DNA of 5,998 bases from Nitrospirota bacterium. GTDB lineage: Bacteria > Nitrospirota > Nitrospiria > Nitrospirales > UBA8639. Numbering within the stretch: the stretch's first letter is position 1; each line of letters starts with the position of its first letter. This document shows positions 1 to 5,926 of the stretch, one piece after another. The DNA is taken from the NCBI GenBank assembly GCA_003235785.1, contig QJYE01000393.1, positions 1-5,998 of the forward strand, given 5' to 3'. The position numbers and the translations under genes are program-made. The notes beneath the pieces were generated by a model, which saw only the letters and a list, made by a program, of their open reading frames with translations, made no database searches and was not told the origin of the DNA.

Positions 1-61
1 GCTGGATATTCTGATCCAAGGACTGGGCTCGATCTTTTTTGGTCACCGCCTGCGAATCCAT
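1..61 (-). CDS. 5' end of an unidentified gene (20 codons, runs off the window)
   Basis: The ATG (59-61) is preceded by a strong ribosome binding site, GAGGAGG at 66-72, four bases away, and the frame stays open to the window edge. The visible N-terminus begins MDSQAVTKKDRAQ and continues SLDQNIQ; it is hydrophilic, with no signal peptide or membrane segment. A promoter candidate lies at a sensible distance upstream. The product cannot be named with confidence. One possibility is RecA, whose N-terminus commonly reads like ALxxALxQIEKxFGKG: the SLDQNIQ stretch, followed by a codon starting with C (compatible with Gln), fits that spacing loosely. This is inference from seven residues and other proteins remain possible. 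That a gene starts here is fairly sure; the RecA idea is about one in four. Confidence 0.65.
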   Translation of the reverse strand, partial: MDSQAVTKKDRAQSLDQNIQ

Positions 62-65
62 AAGG

Positions 66-72
66 CCTCCTC
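66..72 (-). promoter_or_regulatory. strong Shine-Dalgarno site of the leftmost partial gene
   Basis: Read on the minus strand the bases are GAGGAGG, four bases before the ATG at 61. It is the best ribosome binding site in the window and is the main reason for accepting this start. It suggests a well-expressed gene. Confidence 0.7.
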
Positions 73-97
73 TTTTAGAGAAATAAAATGGAGTCCG

Positions 98-126
98 ATC
101 CTACCCCACTCCTCCAAAGTAGGCAA
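98..126 (-). promoter_or_regulatory. sigma-70-like promoter candidate for the leftmost partial gene
   Basis: On the minus strand, TTGCCT (121-126, 4 of 6 to TTGACA) is followed after exactly 17 bases by TAGGAT (98-103, 4 of 6 to TATAAT). Transcription would begin near position 91 and give a leader of about 30 bases ending in the strong ribosome binding site. The location after the mgtE stop and before a new gene is what a promoter needs. The -35 box lies inside a palindrome (118-132), which could be a repressor site. This is a by-eye call. Confidence 0.45.
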
Positions 127-132
127 CCTACT
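118..132. promoter_or_regulatory. perfect 6-bp inverted repeat over the -35 box, possible operator
   Basis: The plus strand reads AGTAGG-CAA-CCTACT, two perfect 6-base arms around a 3-base centre. The element covers the candidate -35 box at 121-126, the place where a dimeric repressor would block RNA polymerase. It has no T-run and a 3-base loop, so a DNA-binding site is more likely than a terminator. If the downstream gene were recA, a LexA site would be expected here, but the motif is not one of the classic LexA boxes (for example CTGT-N8-ACAG), so the regulator is unknown. Confidence 0.35.
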
Positions 133-140
133 GACAGAAG

Positions 141-156
141 AAAAATGCCGTTCGGC
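141..156 (-). terminator. weak terminator candidate after the mgtE operon
   Basis: On the minus strand, GCC-GAAC-GGC (147-156) is followed by A and then five T (141-145). The stem is only 3 bp (a fourth pair would leave a two-base loop), so this is well below a typical intrinsic terminator. It is listed because it is the only hairpin with a T-run between the mgtE stop and the next promoter candidate. Termination may instead be Rho-dependent, or transcription may read through. Confidence 0.18.
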
Positions 157-221
157 CGATGTGGAATACGCCTGACACTGATTAAGTAGAATATGGGCAA
201 AGAAGTGGCGAAGCGGCTGGC

Positions 222-1559
222 TTATTGGACTTCCAATAAACTGGAAAGGAGAGTAGCCAAGCCTAAGAAGCTAAAAAACCCGACGACATCGGTGACGGTC
301 GTCAAAACGATAGAAGAAGATTGGGCCGGGTCCTGTTTCATGGCTTGTAACGCAATAGGAATTATAGCCCCCGACAATCCCGCGATCACCATTGAAATAA
401 TCATCGACAACCCAATAATGACCGTGAGGCCCAGAGACCGACTCCAGAGTGCCACGGCAAGGCAGGCCGTCGCCGAGACGGCCAATCCATTGAGAAACGC
501 CACATAGACTTCTTTCCCACTCACCCGCAACCATTGCGAAGGACGAATATCCCGAAGTGCCAACCCCCGAATCACCACGGCCAGGGATTGCGCACCCGTA
601 TTCCCGGATTGCCCAGCCACCACAGGGAGCAAGACGGCCAATGCGGTAAATTTGGCAATCGTTCCTTCAAACATTCCAACAACGAAAGCCGCTAAAAAGG
701 CCGTCACCAAATTCAACTGCAGCCAGGGCAATCGCTTTTGAACCGAAAACCAGACTGGCGAAAGGGCTCGTTCGTCTTTATTGGCACCAACCATCGTCAG
801 CAAGTCGGCACTCGCATCTTCCTGGCTGGCTTTAATAATATCTTCGTTGCGCACCACGCCTAAAAGACGATCATCCAAATCCACAACGGGAATCGTGAAA
901 AAATGCCGTTCTTTAAACAGCTCGACGATTTCCTCTCTCGACTCAAGGGGATGAATGGTGGGCAAATCACGAATCATGACCGCTTGTAATTTTTCGTCAG
1001 GATCCACCAGCAACAAATCCCGCACCGAAAATTTTCCCGCCAGTTTTTGGCTACGATCAATCACATACACATCATGCACATCTTTTTGTGCACGCGATCG
1101 AACCTGCAACATGGCATCCCGAACCGTCAGATCTTCTTGCAAGACAAAAAAATTCGGATCCATGATACTGCCCACCGATCCCACGGGATACGTCATGTAG
1201 GATCGAATGTCTTGGGCATAACGCTCCGGCACACGGAACAAAATAGCCCTTTGCAGATCTTCATCCAAGCGCTGAAACAAGGCGGCGGCCAGAGAGGGAG
1301 ACAGATGTGGAATCACCTGCTTCAATAAATCAGTGGGCATCAAGGTAATGACTTCGGCAGCCACAGGCGGAGTAATACTGGAAAGCAGGTTCGCCGCATT
1401 TTTGGCACTGGTCCCTTGGAAGATTCGTAGAATATCGGCAGCCGGATAGGATTCCAATATTCGGGCGGCCTCTTCATGATGTTTCAGAAAGAACGCTTCA
1501 TTCAGAATATGGGTACCAGATCGTCCCGTCATGGTCATAGCAACAGTTGGATCACTCAT
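222..1559 (-). CDS. mgtE: magnesium transporter MgtE
   Basis: This 445-residue protein has the usual MgtE length and layout: N domain (about 20-125), two CBS domains (about 130-190 and 195-250), a connecting plug helix (about 251-278) and five membrane helices from about 280 to the end. Family hallmarks seen are KRLPWLQLNL before helix 1, the pore-region run LLPVVAGQSGNTGAQ (311-324), RGLALRDI, and DPAQSS followed by TTVTDVVGF, whose Asp424 matches the pore aspartate that selects Mg2+ in studied MgtE proteins. In the family the channel is a dimer in the inner membrane that admits Mg2+ and closes when Mg2+ binds between the CBS, N and plug elements; acidic residues at Asp229-Asp230, Glu239-Asp240 and Glu247-Asp248 are consistent with that sensor. 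The ATG overlaps the previous stop as TGATG, with GGAAG upstream, so translation is probably coupled. It is the last gene of a three-gene run. Confidence 0.95.
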   Translation of the reverse strand: MSDPTVAMTMTGRSGTHILNEAFFLKHHEEAARILESYPAADILRIFQGTSAKNAANLLSSITPPVAAEVITLMPTDLLKQVIPHLSPSLAAALFQRLDEDLQRAILFRVPERYAQDIRSYMTYPVGSVGSIMDPNFFVLQEDLTVRDAMLQVRSRAQKDVHDVYVIDRSQKLAGKFSVRDLLLVDPDEKLQAVMIRDLPTIHPLESREEIVELFKERHFFTIPVVDLDDRLLGVVRNEDIIKASQEDASADLLTMVGANKDERALSPVWFSVQKRLPWLQLNLVTAFLAAFVVGMFEGTIAKFTALAVLLPVVAGQSGNTGAQSLAVVIRGLALRDIRPSQWLRVSGKEVYVAFLNGLAVSATACLAVALWSRSLGLTVIIGLSMIISMVIAGLSGAIIPIALQAMKQDPAQSSSIVLTTVTDVVGFFSFLGLATLLSSLLEVQ

Positions 1560-2392
1560 CAGACATTCTTCCGTTCATGTAAGGTCTGTGCGACATCGGT
1601 CATCAGACGAATCCCTGTGATGGAATAGGCTTCCCATAATTGCATGAGCGAATCACTCATTGATCCCAAAGGTGCCTTCCCTTCAACATCTTTTTCAATC
1701 CGCCGCAACATGCGATACCGTAAGGCTCCAAAAAATGTCCCCCATCGATCCACAACCGGTAACGTATGAAATCGACTCCATTCAGGATGCTTAAGAATCT
1801 CTTCGAGATTGGCCTCAGCTGACAACGTGATGATCTGCTGTTCCATTAACGTCCCCACTGAATGACCGGACGTATCTATCAATAATTGCCTCAAGGTCAA
1901 GACGCCTTCCAATTTGCCATCTCGATCAATGACATAAATATAATACATGGCTTTCTGCCCATAGGTGCGGATCCGGGAGATGGCTTCTTCGACCGGAATA
2001 TCCGGCGGCAGCGTAAAGACCTGGGGATCAGCTAAACTCCCAGCAGTATTGGGCGAATACCGCAAAGCCCGCCGAAGCGTCGAGCCTATCGCATTATCCA
2101 ATCGTTCCAAAATATCGAAACGTGTCGCCTCCTCAAACTGCCGAAGCACCCCAATCGCCGACGTGGCATTCATCGCACTTAACACATCAGCGCTCAAACC
2201 CGGTGGAAATTCTTCAAGAATTTTGGCTGTGGACACCGGCAAACAATGCTCCAACACATTAGCAATTTCATCGCCAGGCAACACGTCCAAGAGGGCACTA
2301 GCTGCCTGCGGTCCCAGCGACTCCAAGTGACGAGCCGCCTCGACAGGATGGGATTGAAAGTACCCGAGAGTGAGATGGTGTTCAAGTTCCAT
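1559..2392 (-). CDS. soluble MgtE-like sensor: MgtE N domain plus two CBS domains, no membrane part
   Basis: The 277 residues contain an MgtE N-type helical repeat region (about 10-110), a linker YSPNTAGSLADPQVF (112-126) matching the MgtE linker before CBS1, CBS1 (about 120-175, with YIYVIDRDGKLEGVLT) and CBS2 (about 178-232, with LPVVDRWG). There is no transmembrane segment; a short predicted-helical tail (about 243-272) takes the place of the plug helix and channel. CBS1 shares VYVIDR/IYVIDR-type sequence with the adjacent mgtE product, so it is a paralogue. Acidic residues that in the neighbour follow PVVD and lie in the helix after CBS2 are replaced here (DRWGTFFG, RYRMLRRIEKD), so Mg2+ sensing may be altered or lost. 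The CBS pair could bind a nucleotide; this is inference. The ATG lies 2 bases after the previous stop with a poor ribosome site, and the stop overlaps the mgtE ATG, so all three genes are coupled. A regulatory subunit of MgtE is plausible but unproven. Confidence 0.85.
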   Translation of the reverse strand: MELEHHLTLGYFQSHPVEAARHLESLGPQAASALLDVLPGDEIANVLEHCLPVSTAKILEEFPPGLSADVLSAMNATSAIGVLRQFEEATRFDILERLDNAIGSTLRRALRYSPNTAGSLADPQVFTLPPDIPVEEAISRIRTYGQKAMYYIYVIDRDGKLEGVLTLRQLLIDTSGHSVGTLMEQQIITLSAEANLEEILKHPEWSRFHTLPVVDRWGTFFGALRYRMLRRIEKDVEGKAPLGSMSDSLMQLWEAYSITGIRLMTDVAQTLHERKNV

Positions 2393-2394
2393 GG

Positions 2395-3243
2395 CTACTT
2401 TTCTGGATGCGTGATGACGGCGGTAGCCTCAGAAAATTGTGAAGCTGGAATAATGACGCGACCCTCCCTGGTTTCCACCACCACAGAAATCGGAGTCACC
2501 GCCACGACGGTTCCCTGCGTGCTCCCAACCTTCACCGTCATACCCACCCGGACAACTGATCCCAAATAATGCGCGGCAATCAAATTCGCGACAGCGGTGC
2601 GAGAGCCTAAGCCAAAAGACAGGGCCGCCCCGCCAATGAGCCCAGCCAGTAAAATGGCAATAGTATTATTAAGCAACTCGGTATCAATACCTAGAGCATC
2701 GATGGCTGTCACGACAATCAACAACACGACCGCCACATAGACCGCCTGAGCCACAATGGTTCCATGGGTGATACCAGCTGAGCTGCACGTCATCGTAATC
2801 AGTTCACGGACAAAATTCGCCGCCAATAAACCAAGCAGCAAGACCAGGACCGCGATACCAATCTTGGGGATATAGTTGGCAATGCCGGTCAGGGCATCGG
2901 ATGCCATGGTCAAGCCCAAGTTATCCGAGGCTTTAATCAGAAAGACCAAAAAGATAATCCAAAATCCAATCATACCCAGGATTTCGGAAACCTTTTGTTT
3001 CGTCCCGGCCCGTTCAAGCAATGTCTGCACGGCCGTGCGACTCAGCAACCGATCAAAACCCACCAACTGCAGAAAACGGGTCGTCGCAATGGACACGACT
3101 TTGCCCAGGAAATAGCCCAACCCCAAGAGCATGATGGACAAAATAATCGTGGGCAAAAAGGCCACAATCTGGACCAGACTTGCAGTCACCGCCTCTGTCA
3201 GCCCTCCCCACCACCCGGTCATTGTCAGATTTTTTTGTTCCAT
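2395..3243 (-). CDS. small MscS-family (conserved TM helix) mechanosensitive channel-like protein
   Basis: This 282-residue integral membrane protein has about five hydrophobic segments (roughly 22-49, 86-105, 122-146, 163-183, 190-212). The last, glycine- and alanine-rich (LLAGLIGGAALSFGLGSR), resembles the pore helix TM3 of MscS and runs into AVANLIAAHYLG. A small beta domain follows (about 225-270: VRVGMTVKVG, GTVVAVTPISVVVETREGRVIIPAS). The protein stops there and lacks the C-terminal alpha/beta vestibule of E. coli MscS. The extra helices before the pore segment match the 'conserved TM helix' type found in CmpX-like proteins rather than MscS itself. The family relieves turgor on osmotic downshock or modulates envelope stress; whether this protein gates by tension is unknown. 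The usual beta-domain Pro-Asn (IPN) is Pro-Ala (IPAS) here. The ATG has only a weak, distant AAGG upstream. It starts the run that continues with the CBS protein and mgtE. Confidence 0.85.
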   Translation of the reverse strand: MEQKNLTMTGWWGGLTEAVTASLVQIVAFLPTIILSIMLLGLGYFLGKVVSIATTRFLQLVGFDRLLSRTAVQTLLERAGTKQKVSEILGMIGFWIIFLVFLIKASDNLGLTMASDALTGIANYIPKIGIAVLVLLLGLLAANFVRELITMTCSSAGITHGTIVAQAVYVAVVLLIVVTAIDALGIDTELLNNTIAILLAGLIGGAALSFGLGSRTAVANLIAAHYLGSVVRVGMTVKVGSTQGTVVAVTPISVVVETREGRVIIPASQFSEATAVITHPEK

Positions 3244-3252
3244 GTACCGTGG

Positions 3253-3333
3253 CTACCTTCGCAATGAATGTTTCAAGGCTCTACCCTGCCCAAATTTTCG
3301 ATGAATCACCTTAGAAAGCCAAAGCCTCATCAT
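3253..3333 (-). CDS. possible 26-codon leader or small protein ahead of the mscS-like gene
   Basis: The frame begins with two adjacent ATG codons (3328-3333) and ends in TAG nine bases before the mscS-like ATG. It has a good ribosome site: AAGG followed by a G-run (3337-3344) at correct spacing. The peptide starts MMRLWLSKVIHRKFG and ends KHSLRR; it is very basic, with a short hydrophobic start. TAGCC at its stop is the same context as at the mscS-like stop before the next gene, in keeping with stop-start coupling. Against it: short ORFs arise by chance, and the ATGs lie inside a promoter-like TATGAT, so both readings cannot hold on the same transcript. No family is recognised. Confidence 0.28.
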   Translation of the reverse strand: MMRLWLSKVIHRKFGQGRALKHSLRR

Positions 3334-3357
3334 AGTCCCCCCTTAATCCAGCTGCAA
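3329..3357 (-). promoter_or_regulatory. sigma-70-like promoter candidate for the mscS-cbs-mgtE run
   Basis: On the minus strand TTGCAG (3352-3357, 3 of 6 to consensus) is followed after 17 bases by TATGAT (3329-3334, 5 of 6). Transcription would begin near 3322, leaving a leader of about 80 bases before the mscS-like ATG. It lies in the 153-base gap after malQ, where a promoter for the downstream run would be expected. The -10 box overlaps the ATG pair of the 26-codon ORF. No convincing terminator is visible after malQ, so read-through from malQ may also occur. Confidence 0.35.
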
Positions 3358-3396
3358 CAGGCATAGATCCTTGGCACTCATTTTTTTGAGACGGGT

Positions 3397-5631
3397 TCAC
3401 GCAGGAACACAACGACTCCGACGCTCCCGGGAGATGACCTGCGCAAAGCGTCTATTGACTGGGTCTTTCAGCCACGAAGTGAGTTCGCGACTCAGCCGTA
3501 CCCGCCAAGATGGATAGGCAGAATCAGGCGCTCCAGGTAGGTTGGGGGTATCGATCTCACCCAATAAATCTTCCAGTTGAACCATGAGCAATCGCGAAGG
3601 GGTCTTGGCCAAAAACTGATAAATTTTCGTCACCATGTCAGCAGTAAGCATGACGGGCATCGTTTCCGGCAAGGCGAATCCGGCTCGGCCTACCGCATTC
3701 CATAACTGACGACGATCTTCCACACGGGCGTGTGTATCCCGATCTCTATCTTCAGAATATGGGTAAAGGCTCGCCTGTTCCTTGATGGCGATATCTTGTT
3801 CTGCCCAGTACCCCTTCAGCGTGGGGAGGTCATGGGTTGTCGCCGACACCAGCGCTTGTCGAGGAAATTGCTGTGGCAAGTGAAACGCTCCTCCCCTTTC
3901 GCGTTCGAAAAACAGAAGGCGATAGGAGAGAAGACCCGCCCCCTCAAGCTTTCGCTGAATGGCAGGAGTCACCGTTCCTAAATCTTCGCCGACGACCATC
4001 ACCCGGTGCCGGACACTTTCCAACGCTAACACCGCCAACATTTCATCAACATACGTTTTGACATACAACCCATCTTGCCCCGTATGCCCGAATGGCACCC
4101 AAAACATCCGAAACAATCCGAGCGCATGATCAATACGAAGAACCCCCCCATGCTTCATGTTCTGGCTTACTGTCTGGCGAAAAAATTGGTACCCATGCTG
4201 ACGAAGCGCACGAGGATTGGGAGCGAGCAGTCCCCAGTTCTGGCCATGCAGGTTAAAGGAGTCGGGCGGGGCACCGCTGGTGGCATCCTTGGCCAATTGA
4301 TCTTGAAAGCCCCAAGCGTCCGCACCATCAGGATGAATGCCCACCGGCAAATCATGGTAAAGCCCCAAGTCCAGTGAAGCCTTCTGGGCCACCTGATCCA
4401 ATCGTGTAAGCTGTAACTCACAAAGCCACTGCACATAATAAAAATAGTGAATGCGGGACGCATGTTCTTTCTGAAACTGCTCAACCGCCGGAGATGCGGG
4501 ATCCTGAAAATCTACAGGCCATTGCCGCCATACCATGCCGGGGAAATATTCGCTCAGCACTTGAAACGTACAAAATCGCGTTAAGAAATCCGGGCTCTGC
4601 TGAACAAACCGCAGGAAGGCCCGGCCACGCGTCGTACGGGGTTGAAGGTGCCGCCGCTTGAAGACTCGGAAAAGATCTTCCAGAACACCCATCTTTAGCT
4701 GGTTCACCGATTCATACTCGACAAGCTGGCTGGAACGCAGCGCTTCTAATGTGGATTGGAATTTTTTCGTCCGGAACCTCTGTTGAACCGTAGGTGACAC
4801 ACGAAACTCCGCCACCTGTTCCAGATTCAAATACAAGGGGCTCCAACACAATCGACTGGATGGCGAGTACGGGCTACGGAGACCAGGCGTCAAGCTGTGC
4901 AAGGGCTGAAGGCCTATCGTTGAGGCATTCCAGGTTTTCCCTGCTGTTTTCATGATGCGTTCCAGATCACGGAAATCACCGATGCCCCAGTTCTCCCGAG
5001 AACGAATGCCATACAATTGCACCCCGATCCCCCATTCTCTTTTTGATCCGGATGGGAGATAACAGCGCTGAGGTGCAGCAATGACCAGACTTTTGGCCTC
5101 TAACACACAAGCCCCGATCTTGATCGTCAACATCACGTCGTAATACCCCAAACGAAGACGACCAGGCAGACTCACCTGAATTCGCACATAGCGGGCACCC
5201 CGGAGCACGGTTTCTTCAAGACATGTGCAGACCGAACCTTTAATAGTAGACGCTCGAATCTTTCCTTGTTCATCCTTTAGCCGACATTCAAGCAGCACGG
5301 ACGCTAAGGAAAAATCTCCCAAGGGAAGGGCCATAGAAAAACTTAGAGGGGTTCGTGTTTCCGGATAATACACCAGGACCGGCTCGATCACATTAGTCCA
5401 TCGTTCTTCCTGAATACGTTTCCATTCTTGCTGAATATCGGACTCTGATTGAATAGCAATGCCCAGCGCACCCAAAATGAGTCGAAGCGTCTCATCGGTT
5501 GCCTGGTGAGAGTGCCCTCTCCCATCCTCATACTCACATTCCACACCCATAGATTCGGCCAATTCCCGTAAGCCAGGGCATGAAGAAACTATGGAGCGGA
5601 CCTTAAAGGACGTGAAATCCCTCGTCTTCAT
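3397..5631 (-). CDS. malQ: 4-alpha-glucanotransferase (amylomaltase, GH77)
   Basis: This 744-residue enzyme breaks alpha-1,4 glucan chains and moves the released part to another glucan, working in the cytoplasm on maltodextrins or glycogen-derived chains. The GH77 barrel spans about 200-735. Its catalytic set is present: nucleophile Asp501 in LRIDHALG, acid/base Glu549 in VVGEDLGTVTP, and Asp601 in TTHDLPTLKGYW. Other family signatures are GVQLYGIRS, GIGDF, SPYSPSSR (253-260), DLPVGIHPDGADAW (427-440), GAPPDSFN, GQNWG and NLPG near the end. The N-terminal 190 residues are the extra helical and beta-sandwich region of the long MalQ type (E. coli MalQ, about 694 residues), so this is slightly long but complete. 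The start is the upstream-most ATG. Its purine-rich GAGGGGG (5645-5651) lies 13 bases away, further than ideal, but no better start exists before the conserved LRELAESMG at 21-29. No other glycogen gene is in view. Confidence 0.96.
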   Translation of the reverse strand: MKTRDFTSFKVRSIVSSCPGLRELAESMGVECEYEDGRGHSHQATDETLRLILGALGIAIQSESDIQQEWKRIQEERWTNVIEPVLVYYPETRTPLSFSMALPLGDFSLASVLLECRLKDEQGKIRASTIKGSVCTCLEETVLRGARYVRIQVSLPGRLRLGYYDVMLTIKIGACVLEAKSLVIAAPQRCYLPSGSKREWGIGVQLYGIRSRENWGIGDFRDLERIMKTAGKTWNASTIGLQPLHSLTPGLRSPYSPSSRLCWSPLYLNLEQVAEFRVSPTVQQRFRTKKFQSTLEALRSSQLVEYESVNQLKMGVLEDLFRVFKRRHLQPRTTRGRAFLRFVQQSPDFLTRFCTFQVLSEYFPGMVWRQWPVDFQDPASPAVEQFQKEHASRIHYFYYVQWLCELQLTRLDQVAQKASLDLGLYHDLPVGIHPDGADAWGFQDQLAKDATSGAPPDSFNLHGQNWGLLAPNPRALRQHGYQFFRQTVSQNMKHGGVLRIDHALGLFRMFWVPFGHTGQDGLYVKTYVDEMLAVLALESVRHRVMVVGEDLGTVTPAIQRKLEGAGLLSYRLLFFERERGGAFHLPQQFPRQALVSATTHDLPTLKGYWAEQDIAIKEQASLYPYSEDRDRDTHARVEDRRQLWNAVGRAGFALPETMPVMLTADMVTKIYQFLAKTPSRLLMVQLEDLLGEIDTPNLPGAPDSAYPSWRVRLSRELTSWLKDPVNRRFAQVISRERRSRCVPA

Positions 5632-5676
5632 CTTTATTCGTGTACCCCCTCACAATGTCGTCAATTTTTGATTGCG

Positions 5677-5688
5677 CCTAAAATTAGG
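5677..5688. repeat. short inverted repeat in the malQ promoter region
   Basis: The plus strand reads CCTAA-AA-TTAGG, two perfect 5-base arms with a 2-base centre. It covers the candidate -10 box of malQ (5681-5686), which would suit a repressor site. Five-base arms in A/T-rich DNA occur by chance often enough that this is only suggestive. Confidence 0.25.
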
Positions 5689-5708
5689 AAATCGTGCAAA
5701 TCTGGCAA
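5681..5708 (-). promoter_or_regulatory. malQ: weak promoter candidate for malQ
   Basis: On the minus strand TTGCCA (5703-5708, 4 of 6 to TTGACA) is followed after 16 bases by TAATTT (5681-5686, 3 of 6 to TATAAT). The surrounding DNA is A/T-rich and the resulting leader would be about 40 bases. Both boxes are imperfect; the location is the main support. Confidence 0.22.
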
Positions 5709-5812
5709 AAAACAAAGCTTTTAACAGAATTTACTCTCTTTTCAGATACCATAATGGAAACGTTAGAGCAAGAAAAAACCCTTACACAGTTACCAGAGTA
5801 GCCTCCCATCAC

Positions 5813-5851
5813 AAAAAGTCTGAATATCCGACCCGAGAGTCCTGAGTCAGA
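5813..5851 (-). terminator. terminator-like hairpin downstream of the right-hand gene
   Basis: Read on the minus strand, TCTGA (5847-5851) can pair with TCAGA (5819-5823), or GACTC (5844-5848) with GGGTC (5830-5834, one G-T pair), just ahead of a C and then five T (5813-5817). The two stems share bases, so only one forms fully. It sits about 75 bases after the stop of the right-hand partial gene, a sensible place for a terminator, but the stems are short. Confidence 0.27.
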
Positions 5852-5926
5852 TAGACATCAAGCCCCCACAAAAAGGGGAAGAACAGTGAGCCTCAGCATC
5901 ACCACCATCGTAAGCCCAGCCACAAC

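Larger units (their letters stand above)
5632..5926. other. intergenic region upstream of malQ, no gene found
   Basis: About 295 bases separate malQ from the gene upstream. No ORF with a credible start and coding character was found on either strand; the longest with an ATG and an identifiable context is a 15-codon plus-strand frame at 5754 with no ribosome site. The half nearest malQ (5655-5780) is visibly A/T-rich, as in promoter regions, and holds a weak promoter candidate and an inverted repeat. The far half holds a terminator-like structure and a short C4/G4 hairpin (5863-5877). Confidence 0.6.

Noticed and set aside
193..507. 104-codon plus-strand frame
   Set aside because: It lies almost wholly opposite the 3' end of mgtE, has no ribosome site, and its translation resembles no protein family. 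It is a shadow of mgtE.
271..534. 87-codon minus-strand frame within mgtE
   Set aside because: It is an out-of-frame reading of mgtE sequence, where the real frame encodes conserved membrane helices.
222..2392. Possibility that the soluble MgtE-like gene and mgtE are one gene split by a frameshift
   Set aside because: Each protein has its own complete N domain and CBS pair, and the stop/start overlap is clean. This is duplication with loss of the channel, not a broken gene.
3311..3364. 17-codon minus-strand frame starting MPVAAGLRG with AAGGA nearby
   Set aside because: It overlaps the 26-codon ORF in another frame and ends well short of the mscS-like start. Its short length and lack of further support make it a chance ORF, though it cannot be excluded.
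3379..3389. T7 run with flanking CTCA/GAG after malQ, considered as a terminator
   Set aside because: The stem would be about 4 bp with the run of T (A on the transcript strand) in the loop, not after the stem. It lacks the G/C-rich stem and U-tail of an intrinsic terminator.
4075..4484. Overlapping frames of about 100 codons on both strands inside malQ
   Set aside because: The malQ frame here encodes conserved GH77 motifs. The others are incidental readings of the same DNA.
5754..5801. 15-codon plus-strand frame METLEQEK...
   Set aside because: It has no ribosome site or promoter, lies on the opposite strand from every gene, and is too short to support.
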